Of a stretch of 64,000 nt of DNA, positions 55,521-61,329 are shown piece by piece (position 1 is the first letter of the stretch; every line of letters starts with the position of its first letter). The position numbers and the translations under genes were made by a program. The notes under the pieces were generated by a model. It was given only the letters and a program-made list of their open reading frames with translations. It made no database searches and had not been told where the DNA came from. Source of the stretch: Corallococcus soli. GTDB lineage: Bacteria; Myxococcota; Myxococcia; Myxococcales; Myxococcaceae. The stretch lies in contig NZ_JAAIYO010000016.1 in assembly GCF_014930455.1 (NCBI RefSeq), positions 62,001 through 126,000 on the forward strand, written 5' to 3'.

Positions 55521-56315
55521 ATGAGCTCATTGAGTTGCCGTGTCGCTGATACACAGCGCGAGTTGGATGACGCGCTTCGCGTCCGCTGGGATGTGTTCGG
55601 CGTGGAGCTGCGGATGCTGGGGGACAAGAAGCCCCAGGCGCCGCGCGAGGCCAACTGCTTCGACACGTTGCCGACCACCGCGCACGTCGTCGTCTACTCG
55701 GGAGAAGAGGCGGTCGCGACCGCGCGGCTGCTCCTGCCCAACGCGGAGGTGGCGGCTTCGTCCGGCAGCCTGATGGGGCTCGACATCGAGCGGAAGCTGG
55801 ACCTGTCGGAGCTTGCCGCTCCGGGGCGCGTGTTCGCGGAGACGACGCGCTACTGCGTGCGTCAGCGCTGGCGCAACGCCGCGGTGCTGCGCCTCCAGGC
55901 GTGCCTCTACCGCGAGAGCCGACGTCGCGGCGTCACCCATTGGATCGCCGCCGCCAACATGGAGACCGACAGCGCCGAGGAGGCCTCCCTCATCTATCGC
56001 GCCGCCACGCGCAGGGGCTGGGTGAGCGAGCGCTTCCAGGTGCGGACCCGCGAGTTTCCGCTGCCGCCGCGTGAGCCCGTGGCGCCGCGCCTGGGCCCGG
56101 CGCAGCTCGAGCGTGCCCGGCAGGGCGTGCTGGACGACCTGAAGATGCCGCCGGTGCTGTCGCTCTTCGCGGACAAGATGGGGGCGCGCTTCATCGGGCC
56201 GCCCCACTACGACACGGCGTTCCACCGCTTCACGGTGCCGCTCGTCGCCGCCCTGGATGAGATTCCGCCGGGCACGTTGCGCCTCTTCGACTCACTGGGC
56301 GCCGACGCCGCCTGA
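55521..56315 (+). CDS. LuxI/GNAT-type N-acyltransferase
   Basis: A 264-residue protein of the acyl-homoserine-lactone-synthase-like GNAT class (also seen in N-acyl-amino-acid synthases). The N-terminal half has VRWDVFGVELRML, NCFDTLPTTAHVVVYSGEE, TARLLLPNAE and AETTRYCVRQRWRN, in the order expected of a LuxI fold, where conserved Arg, Trp/Phe, Asp and Glu line the acyl-ACP site. It could make an acylated amino acid or a signal. ATG at 55521; the ribosome site is weak. Followed at 83 bases by a di-iron enzyme gene. Confidence 0.7.
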   Translation: MSSLSCRVADTQRELDDALRVRWDVFGVELRMLGDKKPQAPREANCFDTLPTTAHVVVYSGEEAVATARLLLPNAEVAASSGSLMGLDIERKLDLSELAAPGRVFAETTRYCVRQRWRNAAVLRLQACLYRESRRRGVTHWIAAANMETDSAEEASLIYRAATRRGWVSERFQVRTREFPLPPREPVAPRLGPAQLERARQGVLDDLKMPPVLSLFADKMGARFIGPPHYDTAFHRFTVPLVAALDEIPPGTLRLFDSLGADAA

Positions 56316-56398
56316 AGCCAGGCCGGCGCGCTCCCTCCTTCCCTTCACCCATCAACCACCCACACCGGACCTTCATGGGCCCGGATCAGGAGTCGTGT

Positions 56399-57088
56399 AT
56401 GTGCAAGCAGCCGAAGCAGGAGCAGACGACGAAGACGGACTGGATGGCTTCCCTGCGGCACGAGGCGCGGATGCTCGTGCGGGAGCTGGACGCGAAGCCC
56501 GGCGCCCACCGCCTCTTCGAGGGCCGTATCCGCCTGGAGGACTACGCCCACTACCTGGTGCAGACGTACCAGTACGTGCGCTGGAGCACGGGCTTCCTCC
56601 GGGACTCGGGCGAGCGCATGAAGCGCGAGGGCCAGCACACCGCGCTCGCGGAGCTGCTGCTCCAGAAGGCCGAGGAGGAGAACGGCCATGAGAGGTGGCT
56701 GCTGGCGGACCTGAAGAACCTGGGCTGGTCCGCGGAGCAGGTGGAGCGCGCGCCGGTCTGCTCCGCGGTGAGGGCCTACGTGGAGTGGAACCGCTTCACC
56801 ACGCTGTCGGGAACGCCCACCGCGTTCCTGGGCACGGCCTACGTGCTGGAGTACCTCTCCGTGGAGCGCGCCCCGGCGGCGGTGGACCGGCTCATCGCGG
56901 ACAGCGGCATCCCCAACATCCACAAGGCCGTCACCTTCCTGCGCGGCCACGGCAACGCGGACGGCGACCACGTGGCCGAGCTGGAGGCGGTGCTGGGCCA
57001 GCTCACGTCGCCGGAGGAGCAGGCCGCGCTGCTGCTGTCGGCGCGCACGACGCGCGCCCTGTTTCCGAGCTTCTTCCGAGAACCCTGA
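56399..57088 (+). CDS. Haem-oxygenase-fold di-iron enzyme (iron-containing redox enzyme family)
   Basis: A 229-residue all-helical protein of the HDO/TenA-like family. Candidate metal ligands are E41 (RLFEGRIRLEDYAHYL) with H51, E93 and H97 (AEEENGHERWLLADL), and the His-x-Asp-His cluster in GHGNADGDHVAEL. Family members such as UndA and BesC oxidise small acids, often with C-C or C-N cleavage. The start at 56399 is backed by AGGAG six bases upstream; an ATG at 56375 is less well supported. Together with the acyltransferase gene upstream it looks like a two-step pathway. Confidence 0.8.
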   Translation: MCKQPKQEQTTKTDWMASLRHEARMLVRELDAKPGAHRLFEGRIRLEDYAHYLVQTYQYVRWSTGFLRDSGERMKREGQHTALAELLLQKAEEENGHERWLLADLKNLGWSAEQVERAPVCSAVRAYVEWNRFTTLSGTPTAFLGTAYVLEYLSVERAPAAVDRLIADSGIPNIHKAVTFLRGHGNADGDHVAELEAVLGQLTSPEEQAALLLSARTTRALFPSFFREP

Positions 57089-57180
57089 GCGCGCCATCCC
57101 CCGGGAGAGGTAAAGACAGCCCGAGCCCTCCTGGACATCCTGCGCCCGGAACACCGACCTCTTGGGGGCGTCGCACAGGC

Positions 57181-57807
57181 ATGAAGATTCATCGGATGTT
57201 GGCAGTGGTGGCTGGGCTGTTCTTCGCGGGATGTGGCGGTGACGAGGATCCGGGGGAGGACAAACCGACCCCGGTGACGTGCTCGGCTTCGAATTGCACG
57301 GGCTGCTGTTTCAACAACACCTGCCAGACGGGGAACACCGCTTCCTCGTGTGGCAAGGCCGGGGCGGCGTGCGTAGCGTGCAACGCGGCCCAGGTGTGCA
57401 AGACGGATCAGAGTTGTGGTGTGGATCCGGCGGGCGTCTGGCTCGTCCAGCCCGTGTCCGCTCAAATCACGGCCAGCAACAATGGCACGGCGTGGGACGC
57501 GGATGCCTCCGCGCCGGATGTCTTCGTGGAGATGGGTTGTCCGGGGAGCACCGTGCCTTCGTTCACTCCAGAAGTGCAGAGCTATACGCCCGCGTGGACC
57601 TCGGGCGGGTGCACCGCGACGGCGAGCCGTCTGCTCGCGGAGCCGTGGGCCTTCCGCCTCTGGGACAGTGACCTCAGCGTCGACGACTCCATCACCAGTG
57701 TCCTCCTGGTCCAGCTCAAGGAGGAGCACTTCGTCGCGGGCACCGTCACCCTCCAGCCGTCGGGCGGGATGACGTCCATCACCTTCAACGTGCGCAAGCA
57801 GCCGTAG
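57181..57807 (+). CDS. Cys-rich hypothetical lipoprotein
   Basis: A 208-residue protein. The signal VVAGLFFAGCGG has a lipobox, so it is lipid-anchored. Residues 35-80 are a disulfide-type Cys-rich module (CSASNCTGCCFNNTCQTG, then CGKAGAACVACN and VCKTDQSCG), common in myxobacterial surface proteins. The rest is a beta domain (GVWLVQPVSAQITASNNGTA; VTLQPSGGMTSITFNV). No enzyme motif is seen. Its ATG at 57181 has a G-rich site upstream. It is convergent with the LuxR-type gene. Confidence 0.7.
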   Translation: MKIHRMLAVVAGLFFAGCGGDEDPGEDKPTPVTCSASNCTGCCFNNTCQTGNTASSCGKAGAACVACNAAQVCKTDQSCGVDPAGVWLVQPVSAQITASNNGTAWDADASAPDVFVEMGCPGSTVPSFTPEVQSYTPAWTSGGCTATASRLLAEPWAFRLWDSDLSVDDSITSVLLVQLKEEHFVAGTVTLQPSGGMTSITFNVRKQP

Positions 57808-57826
57808 GCCAGCGCTGAAGCAGGGC

Positions 57827-57859
57827 AGGGGCCCGGAGGCGAACTGCCTCCGGGCCCCT
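57827..57859. terminator. Strong bidirectional terminator
   Basis: AGGGGCCCGGAGGC (57827-57840) pairs perfectly with GCCTCCGGGCCCCT (57846-57859) around GAACT, followed by TCCATTT. It serves the lipoprotein gene and, from the other side, the LuxR-type gene. Confidence 0.8.
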
Positions 57860-57874
57860 TCCATTTCCCGCGGC

Positions 57875-58957
57875 TCACCCCGGCTTCTGCCGCCAGGCCG
57901 CGTGGTAGATGAGGTCCGTGCGGCTCTCCATGCCCAGCTTGGGGAAGATGTTGCGCAGGTGGGTCTTCACCGTGTTGAGCGTCAGCTTCAGCTCGTGGGC
58001 GATGGTCTCGTTGGCCCAGTTGCTGAGCACGCCCTGGACGACGTCCGCCTCGCGCTTGGACAGCTTCTGGAGCCATGGCTCCGGGATGGGAATGGACCGG
58101 GCGCACTCCTGGAGCACCAGGGCCCAGGGACGGCTGCCGCGCTGCTCGGGCAACTCCACGAACGTCACCTTCAGGTCGCGCTGCTGTCCTGAGCGCACCC
58201 AGGTGTCCACGCCTGCCTTGCGCTTCGTCCCGGGCACCCTCAACTGTCGGAGGTGCTCCCGCAGCTCCGAAGGGAGCTGGGCGTCGTGGGTCTTCATCTC
58301 CGGGTACCAGCGCGTCAACAGGTCCGTCGCGCCCGGCGTCCTCAGCCGCTCACGCTCCGGTGGCTCCAGCACGACGCACTCGGCGCCCTGGTGGCGGAAG
58401 AGCGCGTCCAGCAGGTCTCCGCGCGTGGCCTCGCTCGCGAACATCCGGCAGTTGCGCACGGTGTTCACCAGGTAGGGCGTCAGCCAGTTCAGGAGGGCCT
58501 GCTCGCGCGCGGAGAAGGGCTGGGCATGCTCCCGGTACAGCGTGAAGCCCCCGTGCCAGTCCAGCCGCAGGTCCAGCAGCACCGCCAACACGTGCTCCAG
58601 CGGCAGGCCCAGCTCCCGGCAGCGCAGGTACAGCAGGCTGCGCTTCAGCTCCCGACGCGACAGCATGTCCGAGTCCCGCAGCGCCACGTTGGGCTGCTTC
58701 ATCACCGACTCGCGCACGAAGTCCACCGCCGCCAGCTCCGGGTAGTGCGTGAAGAGGACGCCGGGCGCCCCCAGGCCCAGCCACTCATAGTCGCCAGGGC
58801 GGTCCGGCCGCGACACGCACAGCGCCGCGTAGTCGGACGGCAGCAGCGCCGTGAGGGTGCCCTGCGCTCGCGTCATCACCTCCGCCAGGTCCAGGGAGCT
58901 GGAGAGCGCCCGGGTCAACTCGGAGATGAGCGCCTGCTCGCGCGCGTCCAGGTTCAT
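57875..58957 (-). CDS. LuxR-type transcriptional regulator
   Basis: A 360-residue protein. The C-terminal helix-turn-helix reads LSKREADVVQGVLSN... IAHELKLTLNTVKTHLRNIFPKLG, the LuxR/FixJ type. The first 280 residues are a sensor-like region (SRRELKRSLLYLRCRELGLP, WHGGFTLYREHAQPFSAREQ) of unknown ligand; GAF-like folds occur in such proteins. The start is ATG 58957 with GGGAGG five or six bases upstream; a longer reading is unsupported. It lies near, but not divergent from, the LuxI-like acyltransferase gene, so a signal/receptor link is possible but not shown. Confidence 0.85.
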   Translation of the reverse strand: MNLDAREQALISELTRALSSSLDLAEVMTRAQGTLTALLPSDYAALCVSRPDRPGDYEWLGLGAPGVLFTHYPELAAVDFVRESVMKQPNVALRDSDMLSRRELKRSLLYLRCRELGLPLEHVLAVLLDLRLDWHGGFTLYREHAQPFSAREQALLNWLTPYLVNTVRNCRMFASEATRGDLLDALFRHQGAECVVLEPPERERLRTPGATDLLTRWYPEMKTHDAQLPSELREHLRQLRVPGTKRKAGVDTWVRSGQQRDLKVTFVELPEQRGSRPWALVLQECARSIPIPEPWLQKLSKREADVVQGVLSNWANETIAHELKLTLNTVKTHLRNIFPKLGMESRTDLIYHAAWRQKPG

Positions 58958-59108
58958 CAAGGCCTCCCAGCCAGTGCTGGCAATGACATATCGGGAGGAG
59001 GCCCAGGGGTCTGTAACCCGCAAGAGGTATGGACGGGCCCCCCTTGCCGGAAGCCCGTCCATGCCTGTCATTCATTGCAGGGACCGCGATGTCAGCGGTT
59101 GCCGTCAG

Positions 59109-59555
59109 CTAGTTGCCGGCGCTGCCCTGCTCGGGCGGCGTGCCCGTGGTGGGGCTCGCGGAGCTGCCCATCTGCTTGTTCTTGTCCCAGGCGGGCGGCG
59201 TCACCTCCATGTGCGCGCCCTTGTTGCCCGGGGTGCCGGTGTTCGGGACGCTCGGCTCCAGGGCGGGCGCGCCTTCGCCCGTGCTGTTCGTGCCCTGGTC
59301 CGGCGTGCCGGAGCCGCCCACGCCCTCGTCGATGCGGTCCGGGTCCGCCACGCTGTCCGTGCCGTCGTCATCCGGCTGGAGGACGCCCGAGCCGCCCGAG
59401 CCCCCCGTGGCCCGGTCCCAGCGCTCCGCGCTGTCCTGGGGCGCATCCGTGCTCGGCTCCTCCAGCGGAGGGGTTTCGTGGTCGGTGTGGCTCTGCGCGA
59501 ACGCCTGGCCGGAGAAGGCGAGGGTGGCCAGGGCTGCCATCAGGGGGAGCTTCAT
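59109..59555 (-). CDS. Secreted low-complexity protein
   Basis: A 148-residue exported protein. A signal peptide (LPLMAALATLAFSGQAFAQ) is followed by an acidic, G/S/T/P-rich chain (PLEEPSTDAPQDSAERWDR, GGSGGSGVLQPDDDGTDSV) with no domain that I recognise. The ATG at 59555 has AAGGAG eight bases upstream. It may be an unstructured wall- or slime-associated protein. Confidence 0.6.
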   Translation of the reverse strand: MKLPLMAALATLAFSGQAFAQSHTDHETPPLEEPSTDAPQDSAERWDRATGGSGGSGVLQPDDDGTDSVADPDRIDEGVGGSGTPDQGTNSTGEGAPALEPSVPNTGTPGNKGAHMEVTPPAWDKNKQMGSSASPTTGTPPEQGSAGN

Positions 59556-59679
59556 GGGTGTCGCTCCTTCGAAAGAACGGGTTGTCCTTCCAAGGTGGCG
59601 ACCGTCGGGTGGGAAACAAGCGCCTGACGCGCCCCCGTCCCCTGGCTGCATTCCCGCTGGCTGGGCGGGCAGGCGGGCT

Positions 59680-60522
59680 TCAGCCCGTCAGCGCCTTGGG
59701 CGGCACGAGCCCCACCGCCCACGCCGTGAGCTTGCGCAGCAGCTCCGCGCGGTCCTCCGGCACGGAGAAGAGGTGGTCGGCGCGCGGGTAGAAGGCATAC
59801 GTGACGCGGTTCTCCAGCTTGAGCGGCGAGAACATCTCGTAGAACTGGCGCTCGTAGTTGAAGGACAGCCCCATGCCGCCGGAGAACACGAAGCAGAGGT
59901 TCACGCCCCGCTCCAGCAGCTTCGCGTAGTCCTCCGTCAGCCGCGCCTGCTCCGGGTACTCGCGCGTGTAGACCTCGTCGGCCTCGCCGGCTTCGCGCAG
60001 CTGCGAGGGCAGCTTGCGCTTGCGCAGGAAGCGGCTCCAGCGGCGGGGGCTCAGGTAGCGCAGCTGGAAGCGCAGGTGGTAGCCCACCGTGCGGTACGTG
60101 TAGCCGTCGATGAAGGCCGCGCCCACGACGCGCGGGTCCTGCACCGTCACCGAGTGCACGCTGTCCACGCCGGAGCACAGGCCGATGAGCGTGAAGGTCC
60201 GCAGGCCCTTCTTCTGCTCCAGGTAGTCGAGCGCGGCGCGCGTCTCCTCGCGGGCCCGCGCGAACTCGTCGGGCCCTCCCTCGCGACGCGGGCGGCTGTC
60301 ACCCAGGCCGGACTGGTCGAAGCGCAGCGTGGTGATGCCGCGCGCCGCCAGGTGCCGCGCCAGCTCCACCCACATCCGGTACGGCCCCACGTGGTGGTTG
60401 AGGCCCACGTTGGAGACCACCACCGCGGGCGCCCCCTCCAGCACCTTCTTGGGGTCCGGCTCCGTCAGCACGCCCATGAGGCTCTGCTCGGGACCGAAGG
60501 AACAGATGCGTTCGCGGATCAC
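59680..60522 (-). CDS. Alpha/beta hydrolase with Cys at the nucleophile elbow
   Basis: A 280-residue protein. The elbow is IGLCSGVDS, that is, Cys where Ser is usual. TLRFDQSGLGDS and FYPRADHLFSVPEDR (catalytic His) are in place. It belongs to the hydrolase group that often sits with exosortase or lipid/peptide synthesis genes. The GTG at 60522 overlaps the stop of the previous hydrolase (GTGA) and has AAGGAGG four bases upstream. Last gene of the NRPS operon visible here. It may release or edit the NRPS product. Confidence 0.75.
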   Translation of the reverse strand: MIRERICSFGPEQSLMGVLTEPDPKKVLEGAPAVVVSNVGLNHHVGPYRMWVELARHLAARGITTLRFDQSGLGDSRPRREGGPDEFARAREETRAALDYLEQKKGLRTFTLIGLCSGVDSVHSVTVQDPRVVGAAFIDGYTYRTVGYHLRFQLRYLSPRRWSRFLRKRKLPSQLREAGEADEVYTREYPEQARLTEDYAKLLERGVNLCFVFSGGMGLSFNYERQFYEMFSPLKLENRVTYAFYPRADHLFSVPEDRAELLRKLTAWAVGLVPPKALTG

Positions 60523-61301
60523 GCGACCTCCTTCATGAGCGCGGCAATCGTCTGCAGGACGCGGTTGGACAGGAGCGCGGACTCCTGACCGCCCCCCGCG
60601 CCTCCCTCTTCCGGCACGAGGTGATGCTGAAAGGGCAGGCCGGTGGCCTCCAGGCGCTGCTGGAGGCGTTCGTATTCCGGCTTCTGCGTGGCGGCCACCA
60701 GGTGCGTGCGCGTGGAAGGCCACGCGGGCAGCGCGGGCAGGTCCAGGGCGAGGATGTCGTCGCGCAGGGCCCGGGGGAAGGCGAAGCCGAGCAGCTCCTC
60801 GCGCACCTCCAGCGGACTGTCGGGCTGGGGAAACAGGGTCCGGGTGGCCCGGCGCTTCTGCAACAGCTCCAGCTCCTCCAGGTAGCTGGCGCCCTCCACC
60901 AGCGGCTCCCAGAGCACGAGCCCCGCGGTGGACAGGCCCTCCGCCGCGGCCCGCACGGCGAGCGCCGCGCCCAGCCGCATGCCCACGAGCGCCACGCGCT
61001 GCACGCCCGTCATGTCCTGCAACTCCGCGGCGGCGAGCCGGATGTCCTGGACCCACGAGGCGACGCGCCCCTCGTGGACCTCTCCAGCGGAGTCACCGGT
61101 GCCGTAGTAGTCGAAGCGGAAGACGTGGAAGCCCTCCCGCGCGAGCATCCCGGCCAGCTTCCGGAAGGCCCAGTGCGTCAGCATGTACTCCTGGGCTGCG
61201 GGATAGCAGAGCACCACCCCGGTGGCACGTTCAGCGCCTTGCGCGGGGTGGTGCATGCCGAAGAGCTGTCTTTCGGAGGTGCCGAAGAAGCAGGGCGTCA
61301 C
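60519..61301 (-). CDS. Alpha/beta hydrolase-like protein lacking the canonical nucleophile
   Basis: A 260-residue protein with the alpha/beta hydrolase fold (VVLCYPAAQEYMLTHWAFRK; FRFDYYGTGDSAGE). At the elbow it reads VGMRLGAALA, with Arg instead of Ser/Cys, so it is probably not a classical hydrolase. It lies 28 bases after the NRPS stop and overlaps the next hydrolase gene by four bases. The pair may work as one unit, the second being the active one. The GTG at 61301 is the only good start. Confidence 0.7.
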   Translation of the reverse strand: MTPCFFGTSERQLFGMHHPAQGAERATGVVLCYPAAQEYMLTHWAFRKLAGMLAREGFHVFRFDYYGTGDSAGEVHEGRVASWVQDIRLAAAELQDMTGVQRVALVGMRLGAALAVRAAAEGLSTAGLVLWEPLVEGASYLEELELLQKRRATRTLFPQPDSPLEVREELLGFAFPRALRDDILALDLPALPAWPSTRTHLVAATQKPEYERLQQRLEATGLPFQHHLVPEEGGAGGGQESALLSNRVLQTIAALMKEVA

Positions 61302-61329
61302 GGTAGGACCATTCTCCTCGAAGGGCCGC

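Noticed and set aside
55141-55554. N-terminal extension of the sigma-like protein
   Set aside because: The residues are low complexity, there is no ribosome site, and it would cover the whole divergent control region including the palindrome.
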